Origin: Sesamum alatum | Lineage: Eukaryota; Streptophyta; Magnoliopsida; Lamiales; Pedaliaceae | Direction: 5' to 3' | DNA length: 64,000 bases | Assembly (NCBI GenBank): GCA_034509735.1 | Contig: JACGWO010000005.1 | Span: 20,387,264-20,451,263, forward strand | Shown: positions 11,217-20,867 of the stretch, in pieces | How the letters are laid out: every line of letters begins with the position of its first letter | Numbering within the stretch: the first letter of the stretch is position 1 | Translations under genes and position numbers: made by a program | The notes under the pieces: generated by a model | Told to the model about the DNA's origin: nothing | The model's input: only the letters and a program-made list of their open reading frames with translations | The model's database searches: none

Positions 11217-12520
11217 TTAAGCGTAAATTTTTTTCAAGTGGTGAATATTCCATGGTCGCAGAAGATCTTTTCCTTCCAGATCCTGTAGCTTGTACGTGCC
11301 CCTCTTCTTTACTTCAACTACCTTATAAGGTCCTTCCCAGCTTGGGTCCAGCTTCCCGACATGCTTGGATACTTCCACTTTCTTTAGGACTAGATCACCT
11401 ATTGGAAGTTTCTTGGCTTCACCCTGTGGTTGTAGCTTCTCATCATTAAGCTTTTGTGGTGCAAGATCCGCGCATAGGCACGATCGCGCTTCTCCTCAAT
11501 GGTGGTGAGGTCGAAAGCTCTTGCTCCTTGGTTTTCCTGTGGATCATATCGTGCGACCCGAGCTGTCCCTTTGCCAATTTCTGCAGGTATTATTGCTTCA
11601 GTTCCATAAACAAAAAAAAAGGCGTCTCACATGTTGATGATCGAGGAGTTGTACGATATGCCCACAGCTCCCCTGGCAATTCCTCAACCCACGACCCCTT
11701 GGCTCCTTCCAACCTTATCTTTAAATGTTGGAGCAATATACGGTTGGTGACCTCGGTTTGTCCATTTTCTTGTGGGTTTCCTACCGTAGTGAAGTTTTGT
11801 TGTATATTAAGCTCTTTGCACCACGCCACGATCCCCTTTCCTTGGAATTGCGTCCCATTGTCTAAGATCAAGACGCGTGGTATGCCAAACCTGCAAATGA
11901 TATTCTTCCAAATGAAATTTATCACATCTTTATCAGAAATTTTTGCCTAAGATTCTGCCTCCACCCCACTTGGAGAAATACTCCATTACTACAATAACAA
12001 ATTTTTTCTGAGCTGGTGCTGGTGGGAAAGGTCCTACGATGTCGATTCCCCATTGGTCAAAAGGACATGTGATTTTGATAGGCTCCATTGGGGTCGCTGG
12101 TGGATGTATCAGGGTCGCATATTTTTTACAACTTTCGCATCTCTTAGTGAATTCCATCGCGTTCTTTACCAGGGTCAGCCAAAAATATCCTTGTCAGGTT
12201 ACCTTTTGTGCTAGCGACCTTCCACCGAAGTGGTTTCCACAGCTTCCTTCATGAATTTCCCTTAACATGTATTCTGCTTTCTCCGGCGTGAGACATTTCA
12301 ACAAAGGTCCGTCAGTTGATCGTTTGTATAGCTCCCCTTCTAACATCGTGAATCGATTTGCTTTGAACTTCAACCGTTTTGCTTCAATCGGGTCGCTAGG
12401 AACGACCCCATCCTCCAGGTATTTGATGATGTCAGTTTTCCATGATCTCTCATTCTCTACACTTTGCACTTCGAAGGTGGGTTTATCCACTGCTGCCATC
12501 TCTTTGATCACTACAGAATT
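11217..12520 (-). pseudogene. Tat integrase, frameshifted
   Basis: This integrase would splice the element's DNA into the chromosome. An HHCC zinc finger spans about 12100-12260 (HEGSCGNH ... CESCKKYA) across a frame change. The catalytic core has the first aspartate in FDQWGIDIVGPFP (about 12045), the second in LDNGTQF (about 11870) and the glutamate in ENGQTEVTNR (about 11760). The C-terminal part, in yet another frame, has GDLVLKKV and the GPYKV (GPY/F) module near 11330 and stops at 11217-11219. The catalytic residues are all still visible, but breaks near 12190, 11935 and 11590 prevent one product. Confidence 0.88.
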
Positions 12521-13489
12521 TTCTGATTTTTCACACCAGCGACCAAGGCTCTGAATTTCAACAAGGCATCCGCTCTTTCATTTTCTTCTCTTGGTACTTG
12601 TTGAATCATGCACTTATCAAACTTTTTCATCATTTCTTTTACCTTTTTCAGGTACTGAGTCATAGACCATTCACGCATTTCATATGATCCCTCTATCTGC
12701 ATGGCCACCAACTGCGAATCAATATAAACGTCTAACTTTTTTACTCCGGCTCAGTGTGCCATTTCCAATCCCAAGTTTAGGGCTTCATACTCAACCTCGT
12801 TGTTGGTCACAGGGAATGCAAGTTTGGCCACGACCTCGATCTCAACATCCTCTGGACCCTGCAATAAGACACTCGCTCCTTCATTGCTCGAGTTAGATGA
12901 CCCATCTACGTGCAAGAGCCATCCGTTTTGCTCCTCATGTATTTGTTCACCTGCGAGCTCCACAATAAAATCAGCAAAAACTTGAGATTTAATAGAAGTT
13001 CTTGCCTGATACTCAATGTCGAATTCTCCCAATTCGACGGACCATTTAATTAAACGACCCGATGCATCTGGCTTTGACATGATTTGCCTCAATGGGTGAT
13101 TGGTCAGGACGACCACCTTGTATGATTGAAAGTACAGTCGCAACCTTTTGGCCGTGGTGACTAGTGCTAACGCAAGCTTTTCAATTTGAATGTATCGTTT
13201 CTCGGCTCCTTGTAACATCTTGCTTACGTAATATACGGGACTTTGCGACCCGGACTCTTCTTTCACCAACACCGAGCTCACGGCATCTTCGGATACTGCC
13301 AAGTACAAGTACAATGGTTCGCCAACTCTTGGGTTCACTAGTAGTGGTGGGTTTGTCAAATAACGCTTCAAGTCTTGTAACGCCTGTTCGCACTCTTCCG
13401 TCCACCTGAAGTCTTTCATTTTTCTTAGTGTTTTGAAAAATGGTAAATTCCTATATGCTGATCGCGAAATGAAACAATTCAAAGATGCG
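12521..13489 (-). pseudogene. Tat RNase H plus second, archaeal-type RNase H-like domain
   Basis: The first part (about 12950-13400) is the usual gypsy RNase H following RT, with FRWTEECEQALQDLK, YLAVSEDAVSSVLV and VLTNHPLRQIM. The second part (about 12540-12935) has LHVDGSSN, NNEVEYEALNLGLEMA, and after a break DSQLVAMQ and PREENERADAL. This matches the additional RNase H domain that characterises Tat elements, with D, E, D and D catalytic candidates in place. A stop separates the two halves near 12752. The second domain is proposed to replace or support the decayed first one. Confidence 0.82.
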
Positions 13490-15027
13490 ACCTTCCCTGC
13501 TAATTTTTACATTTCCTTCACCATCTTTGGGGAATTCAATCCCATTATCGCTTCAATTTTTTCTGGATTTGCTTCTATCCCTTTCTCACTCACCACGTAT
13601 CCCAAGAACTTGCCACTTCTCACCCCGAAAGTACACTTCGACGGGTTAAGCTTCATTCCATATGTTCTCATTACTTCGAACGCCTTCTAGAGATGAATGA
13701 GATGCTCGTCTTCTTTCTTACTTTTGACTAACATGTCGTCCACATAAACCTCCATGGTTTTGACTAACATGTCGTCCACAAAAGACGTCTTATCTCTATC
13801 TTCCTCCGCCATGAAGATTTGATGATATCCCTGATAGGCGTCCATCATGCTGAATAACACGCACCCTGCGGTGGAATCCACCAGCAAGTCAATTTGAGGT
13901 AGCGGGTAGGGGTCCTTCGGGCATGCTTTGTTTAAATCCATGAAGTCTGTGCACATGCGCCATTTTCCAGACGCCTTTGGGACGATCACCACGTTCGACA
14001 ACCATTCGGTGTATTGCACCTCAATTATGTACCCAGCTTCTGGCAACTTGTTTACCTCCGCCTCAATGATCTTATTCCTCTCGACCCCGAACGTCCTTTT
14101 CTTCTGCTTGACTGGCTTAACTTGTGGGTCAATATTAAGTCTATGTACTATAACTTCTGGATCTATACCTTTGAAGTCTGACGGGCTCCATGCAAACATA
14201 TCAGTGTTTTCCTTAAGGAAGTCAATCACCATCGTCTCCAAACTCGAGTTCATCCGCGACCCGATTCTGGTTGTTTTACTTGCTTCCCCCTGTACAAGCT
14301 CAATCGTTTTATATTCTTCCGCTGGCTCTATCCGCTCGGGCTTGGATTTCTTTAAAGGGTCCACTTCCTCCTCTGGGTGTTCGGCCCCTATCTTTCTCTT
14401 AGTCCATAAATCGTCATCACCCTTTTTCAGGGAGAGATTATAACACTTTCTCGCCTCTTTTTGATCGCAACGTACCTCGCCTATTCCGTGCCTTGTTGGA
14501 AACTTCATCTTTAGGTGATAGGTGTACACTATCGCCTGAAATAAATTCAAACTGGGTCTCCCCAAAATTACGTTATATGCAAATGGCGTGTCTACCACCA
14601 AAAACCTTACCATCATTGTTCTCCTTGGCTCCTCCCCCAATGAAGCTGGGAGGTCGATTGTTCCCAAAGACGTCACCTCGATGCCCCCAAATCCTATCAG
14701 GGGAGTTCGCACTGGTTGCAACGATGCATTGTCTAGCCCCATTTTCTTTAGTGCTCCCATGAACAAAATGTCTACCGAGCTACCATTGTCCACTAACACT
14801 TTATGTATTAAGAAATTTGCTATGTCCATCTTGATCACCATAGGGTCATTCTGCGACCCCGTTTCTGATGCCATGTCCTTTCTACCAAACGGGATCTCTT
14901 CTTCTTGCTCAACATTCAAAATCATTTCCTTCCCTCTCTCGAGCCTACCTCGAGCGTATCTTTTTCGCGACCTCATCGAGTCACCTCCTGTTGGTCCTCC
15001 AGCGATCGTGTGAATAACTCCTTTCAC
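13490..15027 (-). pseudogene. Tat protease and reverse transcriptase with internal RT deletion
   Basis: One frame runs from 15027 to 13687. The protease has VLVDNGSSVDILF (about 14790) with DNG in place of DSG, and VILGRPSLN further on. RT follows with NVVIVPKASGKWRMCTDF (about 13990) and DAYQGYHQI (motif A, about 13830). Then comes an abnormal join: motif A is followed within a few residues by two copies of VDDMLVK separated by TMEVY. The region between, present in the related element at 60410-60560 (with the MPFGLKNAG stretch), is missing. The RT C-terminal end continues in another frame at 13490-13690. This RT could not fold normally. Confidence 0.88.
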
Positions 15028-15149
15028 AGGAGCGTTGTCACCTACCTTATCCCCTTGTTCTTTTCGCTCTTTTCTACAAATCGCTCCCTGCTTCTTGATC
15101 TACTTCATGACCTTTCCCTTCTATCCTTCCTTGGCTCGCGCTCATGGTC

Positions 15150-16271
15150 GCGCGTCCCTCTAATGTAATCCCTGAAGAACCCTTATCTGATTAACCTTTC
15201 TATCTCATCTTTTAGTTGGTAGCAATCCTCTGTGTCATCTCCCTTTTTCTCTATGGAACTTACAGTACTTCAATCCCAAGTATTTCTTGGCCGGGATAGC
15301 CCGCGCTTTTTTAGGCCATTGCAACACGTTATCTTTTTCTACCATCATCATCATCCTCGCCCTTGAGGTATTCAAAGGCGTGTATTTGTGGTACCTGGGT
15401 TGGTAGGGTGCTTCTCGATCTTTCTCAGATCTGACCCGCCTGTCTCTCCCGCGATCTCGACCAGCATCGCGACCTTTGTTCGTCCATTCCCCATCTTTCA
15501 TTGCATTCATCTCTTCATTGTCTATGTATTTTTGTGCCATTTTCATCAACTGTTCTACATCCTCAGGTAGATTTCTTGCAAGTGCTGATGCAAACGGTCC
15601 TTTTTCAAACCATGGATAAGGATGCTTATCATCATGTCAATCCAGAGGTCCTGAACTTCTAGGGTCTCATTAGTGAACCTTCCTACAAAACTTTTCAACT
15701 ACTCATCCTCTTTCTGTTTTATAGTGAACAAGTAGGTAGCTGACCTCCTCTGTTTTTTCTTACTTGCAAAATGGAACGTGAATTTCTGAATCAATTGCTT
15801 GTACGAGTCTATCGCTCCACTTGGTAAGCTGGTGAACCATTCTTGCGCTTTCCCTGTCAAGGTGGTCACGAAAAGTTTTGCGTTAATTGAATCAGACTGA
15901 CCATACAAGTTCATTACCAATTCAAATGCTGAGACGTGTTCTTGCGGGTCCTTGGTCCCATCATATTTAGGTAGATCAGGCATCCAGAAGCTGGGATCTA
16001 CGACCTCAGGCATCCCTTTGCTAGTCACCTCTTTCGGGTCACCTTCCACCTCTTTTCCTTTGAATAACTGACGTTTCATAGAATCATACACATACGGGGT
16101 CGCGGTTCACCTCTCATATTCGACTATGGCGTTTCTAGTTGCGTTCCTAGCAGCTTCATCCATCATACTCTGCAGTTCGTTCCTGGTGATCTGAAGAATT
16201 TGGTCTCCAGATTGGGAAATGGGTTCATTAAAGTCACCTGGCGTTTGTTCACCTCCTGATGGTCCTTCCAT
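15150..16271 (-). pseudogene. Tat gag with in-frame stops
   Basis: Gag would form the particle and bind element RNA. The start ATG at 16271 follows the primer site by about 30 bases. The conserved retrotransposon gag core is at about 15720-15990: DPQEHVSAFE, AKLFVTTLTGKAQEWF and TYLFTIKQKEDE. Further on come YTPLNTSRA and a Cys/His stretch YCKFHREKG ... TEDCYQLKDEIERLI (about 15190-15260), the Tat form of the nucleic-acid-binding motif. In-frame TGA (about 16106) and TAG (about 15700) codons and a frame change near 15235 break it. Confidence 0.86.
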
Positions 16272-16301
16272 CTCGAATCTCAAGTGCTCTTCTCAAGATA
16301 T

Positions 16302-16319
16302 TTCCCACAGACGGCGCCA
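16302..16319 (-). other. Primer binding site of the Tat element
   Basis: On the minus strand TGGCGCCGTCTGTGGGAA starts two bases inside the 5' LTR. The first nine bases fit the 3' end of a plant tRNA-Asp as I remember it; the rest does not, so the primer identity is open. Three other elements in the window share this site. Confidence 0.82.
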
Positions 16320-16321
16320 AA

Positions 16322-16775
16322 TGATCCGGGTAGCAGATAGCGATCTCTGGTAAGGTGGGAATCAGCGATCTCCACCTGACACCTGGAAAGTATGGGTACC
16401 TGAGAAGAAAGCAAACGTGAGCCTAGCTGGGATCGTCCCCGGCGAAGACCCTCCGATGCTTAAGTCAGCACAGGCTCGAGATGGCAAATATGCGATCTAA
16501 GTAGGAGTGTAGGTCGAATGTTATCAATAAATCTTACCATTAATGCGGTAGAATAAGAGTATTTATAAAGCCAAGTGCATGTACTTGTCTGGTCCACGTG
16601 GCGTCATATCAAGGATTCAGCTATCAGGAGATCAAGGGTCTAGATCTCGGGTCTCCTGAGCGGGTTCCCGCGACCCGACTGTGTCATACGCCGGTCATCG
16701 GGCCCATGTGCAATTTTGGCCTCTTTTTGAGGGTATTTATGTCTTTTTAGTGTAAATGGGGCATAACCCCTATTA
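16322..16775 (-). repeat. 5' LTR of the Tat element
   Basis: This 454-bp LTR is the partner of 5620-6104. Its TATA box is on the minus strand (TATAAATA, 16560-16567). It is followed by the second GTAAG at 16776-16780. Confidence 0.93.
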
Positions 16776-17081
16776 GTAAGAATATTAGGGTAACAAAAGT
16801 TATACCTGTTGCATGCAAGCGGCTATTTATATACTCCCTACCCCTAATTGTACGATTTCACGTGAAGTATAGATACCAAAAATGATCAAATGACTGGTCA
16901 CAGTGAGTCCATACATATTAAGGTTTGTAATGCACTAGCCCCGAATCGTAAAGATCTTAAATTAATAAAACAGATTCAAAACTTGTATGAAAATTGTAAA
17001 TATTGTATGTGAAGATTTTGATATGGCCTTCCTAAGATATGTCCCACGTCAAAATTAAGTTATAATTATATCGAAGCGTTC
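16776..17081. repeat. Copy 1, right piece, rearranged; no gene
   Basis: 16781-16870 matches the reverse complement of arm B near 39640-39700 (for example AAAGTTATACCTGTTGCATG). Arm A has a deletion at this point. 16890-16970 matches arm B 39000-39085 in the direct orientation, so it is inverted relative to the preceding stretch. Copy 1 was therefore locally rearranged. I see nothing coding. Confidence 0.55.
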
Positions 17082-17517
17082 AATCAAATTAATATGGCTG
17101 AAGTCTGGGCACTTCGCACTGGTTTAAAGCTTGCTATTTCTAATAATTTTCATAAACTGATTGTTGAAACGAACTCTAAATCCTTATTTTGCATGCTTGA
17201 CAGGGAGGAGCTTATGCAAATAACTTTAACACCCCTAATCAAGGATATCAAAGCACTAACTTTGGAGTTTGAAAGTCTGCAAGCAGCATTTTGCTACCGA
17301 GAGGTCAACAAAGTAGCGGATAGTTTCATTCGTTTTGGTTCGTATAATCACAATAGTATGCAAGTGTTTTGGTCTCCACCGGTTTGGGTCTCCAAGTTGG
17401 TGGATCTTGATATGGTCTCTTCTTGTATTAGACTTACGTCTACCCCTTGTATCAAGTTTTTGAACCTGCATTAATAAAAGTTTCCTCTCGGTTGTTCAAA
17501 AAAAAAATCAAATTAAT
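17082..17517 (+). mobile_element. 5'-truncated LINE insertion with 12-bp target duplication
   Basis: AATCAAATTAAT occurs at 17082-17093 and again, without mismatch, at 17506-17517. The right copy follows a run of A residues (17498-17507). Between them is the last part of a LINE: an RNase H-like reading frame, a short 3' end with AATAAA (17473-17478) and the A tail. Truncated 5' end, A tail and long duplication are the signature of target-primed reverse transcription. Confidence 0.9.
17094..17474 (+). pseudogene. LINE C-terminal RNase H-like domain fragment
   Basis: This 126-residue frame opens exactly at the insertion point: the first ATG is the first base triplet after the duplication, so it is a chance start. 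AEVWALRTGLKLA, KLIVETNSKS and REVNKVADSFIR match the plant reverse-transcriptase-like RNase H fold (RVT_3), as found at the C-terminus of plant LINE polyproteins. It lacks the N-terminal strand with the first catalytic aspartate because of the 5' truncation. The frame is open to its natural end but cannot be active. Confidence 0.82.
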
Positions 17518-17914
17518 GAAAAATTTTATTTTCGGAATATTAGACAGAAGCAAAGGAAAGGCACATGGGATTGAGCCTACATCCTTTACACACGTCCAGG
17601 CCCCCAAAACTTTGGGATAGGACCACATATTCTATCAGTACACCTATTATCTTTCCAATATATAGATATTATATTAATTATTCATGTAGATCCAATAAGA
17701 ACAAAAATTAGTAATTTAATTATCATTCTTAACATGTATACTGCTCAAAATTGTCATTCTAGGTAGGTAATTGATCATCTACAATGATAATTTAGTAATA
17801 ACAAAAACTATCATTATAATATGTGGCAAGATTTTTGTTCATCATATACCCTACCAAAAAACAAGTATTATTTCTACATTATAAATGACCATGGCTTCAA
17901 AATCATGATAAATA
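17518..17914. other. No gene seen; AT-rich sequence with MITE-like words
   Basis: There are no supportable reading frames. From about 17850 the sequence resembles the CACTA-type MITE seen elsewhere in the arms (compare 18100-18934). Its left terminus is degenerate, so I do not assign an end. The matching right terminus, TAGTG, is at 18930-18934. Confidence 0.4.
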
Positions 17915-18276
17915 ATACTTTCTACCACGATCAAATAAAATCAATGTAAAAATTTAAATTTTGACCACAATTAATCAACATTTGACATGATTTTAACTAT
18001 GGCAAAAAATTGGTTATGGCTAATAATTGTTGCTCAGTCGTGGTTAATTAAACTTAGGGGTGGCAATCCAACCCGGACCCGGCAAAACAATACTTTCTAC
18101 CAAAACTTTCTACCACGGTCAAACAAAATCAATGTAAAAACTTAAATTTTGACCACAATTAATCAACATTTGACATGATTTTAGCTATGGCAAAAAATTG
18201 GTTATGGCTAATAATTGTTGCTCAATCGTGGTTAATTAAACTTAGGGGTGGCAATCCAACCCGGACCCGGCAAAAT
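17915..18276 (+). repeat. Tandem duplication of about 176 bp that copies a hAT end
   Basis: Unit 1 (17915-18087) and unit 2 (18091-18276) are nearly identical. Both end with TAGGGGTGGCAATCC and CCCGGACCCGGCAAAA. That is the first 30-odd bases of the hAT element at 18243, so unit 1 carries a stray copy of the transposon end. The duplication therefore happened after that insertion. Confidence 0.85.
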
Positions 18277-18830
18277 CCGCCTCGGACCCGTCCCATTTAT
18301 AGATGGGGCGGGTCCCGGGTCCTTAAGGACCCGCCCCGTTTATATATATATATATATATATATATTTCTCTTTTATTTTATTATGGTAGAATAAACACTA
18401 ACACAATATTGTATCATTTAATTTATTTATTATTAGGTATATGCTCAATAGCTGATGAATTGAAAAATTTTCCCACAATAATTAACGATGAGAAAGACGA
18501 CGAATTTGTTACTAATGTATAATCAATAATTTAATATGAATTGTTTGAGTTGTTCTATTATGAACAAGTTTATTTGTACTTGAAATTATTTTTCGACTTA
18601 AATTTGAGTTAGATCATGAATAATTAATTTTATTTGTAATTGATATATTAAATTTAATTTTTTAAATTTGTAGAACAAATAAAAATATAAAAAAATTTAA
18701 AAAAAACCGGGTCTACCGGGTTAGACCCGCCCCGGCAGGTTTTGTACCGGGGCGGGGCGGGTTCCGGGTCCTCCTCGGAGTTGGCGGGGCGGGTCTCGGG
18801 TCCACCCAAACCCGCCCCATACCCGCCCCA
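18243..18830. mobile_element. hAT-like non-autonomous element, 588 bp
   Basis: It is flanked by a perfect 8-bp duplication ATTAAACT (18235-18242 and 18831-18838). It starts TAGGGGTGGCAATCC; the right end read backwards starts TGGGGCGGGTATGGGG. Both ends are rich in GGGTCC/GGACCC and CCCGCCCC words, and the centre is AT-rich with a TA run (18341-18364). Arm B at about 41740-41750 has the uninterrupted site with a single ATTAAACT, which proves the insertion. It has no coding capacity. Confidence 0.92.
18341..18364. repeat. TA microsatellite
   Basis: An uninterrupted TA run inside the hAT-like element. Confidence 0.95.
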
Positions 18831-19835
18831 ATTAAACTCCACCTTGATTTTTCACTTTGAACCATGATAAGTTTTTTTTAAAGGGAAGAACCATGATAAT
18901 TAACTATGATAAAGAAATCACATTTCTTCTAGTGAAAATCAAGGCCTTCGACGCAGAGTACATTAAATTTCAACTTTGATTCGAGAACAAATCGAAAGAC
19001 CCCCTGATTAACGTTATAAAATCAAAAATCCACCAAGAAATGCCCAAAGTTCAAGTCAAACATTCCATGTTTATAACGTTTAATTTGGGAATATGTCAAA
19101 GACTCCAAATTAACGTTATTGAAGATCAAAATTAATGTTGAAGGAGATTAAAACGTCAAGTTCCACCTCCGAGGTTACTAAATCAAATATCGCGTTTTTA
19201 AAATAAAGAATCAGATGTCTCAAATAGAGATTTTAAATGTACCCACAAAATATCCAATTAAATTGAAATATTCATTTGTAATATTTTTCGTTTTCAATAA
19301 ATTCAGAAACACAAAATTTGTGTTACAATTGCCTTTGGCAAAAAATTTGAACAATTCCTCCCAAAATTTTACTAGCAAATATCATTAGTAAATTTCTAGC
19401 AAATTCAGTAACAACAATATTCGATATTAAAATTAACAATGAGTTAACTACCAAGTAATATTTTTCTACTAAGTTTGTTGCTAAAATGAATTAGCAATAA
19501 ACTCCACTGTTTAATTGTAACAAATTTATGTTGTTGCTAATAACATTATTTTTTGTACTATTCTATATTATACCTAAAATTTTGAATATTTTGTTATCCG
19601 ACTTTAAGTGCGTCTTGGTTGCAAACAGTTTTTTTATTGTACTTTAATTTTGAATAAATGTTTCTCTTATTGAACATAGAGGTGACCATCCCTCAAGTTA
19701 ATGCAAGAGTTTGTGAGGTAAAGAGCAAAAAATTCGAGGGCGTCTGGTAAATGCTTTTTGTTCCTGAGTGTTTGTAAATGCACTAAAGTTTGGTAGTTGA
19801 AATGTGCCCACTTGTTTTATCCTATATATTCTCGA

Positions 19836-20109
19836 CACTAAAAAAAAATTAATATTTCGCTATATTACAAATGATCACGACTTAAAAGTCGCGATAAACA
19901 GTATTATCGATTACGATTAAATAAAATTAATGTGAAAATTTAAATTTTTACTATGATTAATCAATATTTGACATGATTTGTAGCTATGGCCAAAATATTT
20001 ATTTGATTTTAGCTATGGTTAATGTTTGACTTCACTTAGAAACAACAACTAATGATGACCACTGCTCGTAGTAATTAACTGTACTGAAAAAATCATATTT
20101 ATTCTAGTG
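19836..20109. mobile_element. CACTA-type MITE, 274 bp
   Basis: It starts CACTAAAAAAAAATTAATA and ends TAGTG; the right end read backwards is CACTAGAATAAATATGATT. The flanking triplets CGA and CAA agree at two of three bases, as expected for an old 3-bp duplication. Arm B carries the counterpart at about 40441-40735, so it predates the duplication. Similar ends occur at 18930-18934 and 363-367. Confidence 0.6.
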
Positions 20110-20192
20110 CAATGGGATAAAAACTAATGGTTTATATGGAAAAATAGAAGCAACTCGTTTTGTAGTTTGCAGTTTTGAAAGCTTTTTTTTTT

Positions 20193-20447
20193 GGGAAAAA
20201 TGCAATTACCCCCCATGTGATATGCAAAAATGTGTAAAAAACTCCCTGTGAAAAAATAAATAGCAATTTATCCCCTGTATTTTAAAAAATAGAGCAAAAA
20301 AAGCCCTTAAAAACGGAGCAAAAACTCCCTGTGAGGGGGTTGTTTGCTGCATTTTGAATAACATAGGGGGTAAATTGCTAGTTATTTTTTCACAGGGGGA
20401 TAATTGCTCTTTTTGGTTAACACAGGGGGGCAAATTGCATTTAACCC
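20193..20447. mobile_element. Mutator-like MITE, 255 bp, arm A only
   Basis: The ends are inverted repeats, GGGAAAAATGCAATTACCCC against GGGTTAAATGCAATTTGCCC. The element lies between T runs that would be a T-rich 9-bp duplication. Arm B at about 40370 reads straight through the site (GTTTTGAAAG then T run, then ATTGGAATG on the complement), so it is an empty site. It inserted after the arms duplicated. Confidence 0.75.
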
Positions 20448-20521
20448 TTGTTTTTTTTTATGTAAATTGGAATGTAAATGATTCTTTGATTTTTGTTGCA
20501 TTATGGTAAATGTTCTTTCTT

Positions 20522-20867
20522 GGGAAAATTACAATTTACATTTCACAATTTATCCCATTTGTGATTTTGGTCCCATTATTTTACGACTCAGCAAATTTAG
20601 TCTCATAAGTAAAAAAAAATTACAATTTACATCCCATCAACACTTTCTATTAAACTATTAACGGATGGACCGTTAACTTAAGAAACAAAGTTAACAGAGC
20701 ATGTGTTTGGCACGTGTTCCATTCGTTAACAATTTGATGGAAAGTGTTGATGAGACGTAAACTATAATTTTTTTTTACTTGTGGGATTAAATTTATTAAG
20801 TAGTAAAAATAATGAGACCAAAATTACAAATGAGATAAGTTGTGGAATGTAAATTTCAATTTCTCCA
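20522..20867. mobile_element. Mutator-like MITE, 346 bp, both arms
   Basis: Long terminal inverted repeats (GGGAAAATTACAATTTACAT against TGGAGAAATTGAAATTTACA) flank a centre with AACGGATGGACCGTTAA. Flanks TTCTTTCTT and TTCTTTCCT form a 9-bp duplication with one mismatch. Copy 1 at about 5190-5200 lacks the element, while arm B has it at about 39953-40299. Confidence 0.75.

Larger units (their letters stand above)
5620..16775 (-). mobile_element. Ty3/gypsy Tat-type LTR retrotransposon, 11.2 kb
   Basis: The LTRs (5620-6104 and 16322-16775) begin TGAT and end ATCA or ATTA. The flanks are an exact 5-bp target duplication, GTAAG (5615-5619 and 16776-16780). On the minus strand the order is primer site, gag, protease, RT, RNase H, a second RNase H-like domain, integrase, then a 5 kb 3' region with a tandem array and a gene on the opposite strand. 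This architecture is that of the Tat/Retand/Ogre group of plant gypsy elements. Stops, frameshifts and an RT deletion make it non-autonomous today. It inserted into copy 1 of the dispersed segment. Confidence 0.93.

Noticed and set aside
13928..14443. Plus-strand open frame of 171 codons, and similar ones at 14588-15013
   Set aside because: Shadows of the minus-strand Tat protease/RT frame.
17850..18934. A complete CACTA-type MITE
   Set aside because: The right end TAGTG is good, but the left end (CCTACC) is too degenerate and the tandem duplication and hAT insertion confuse the interior.
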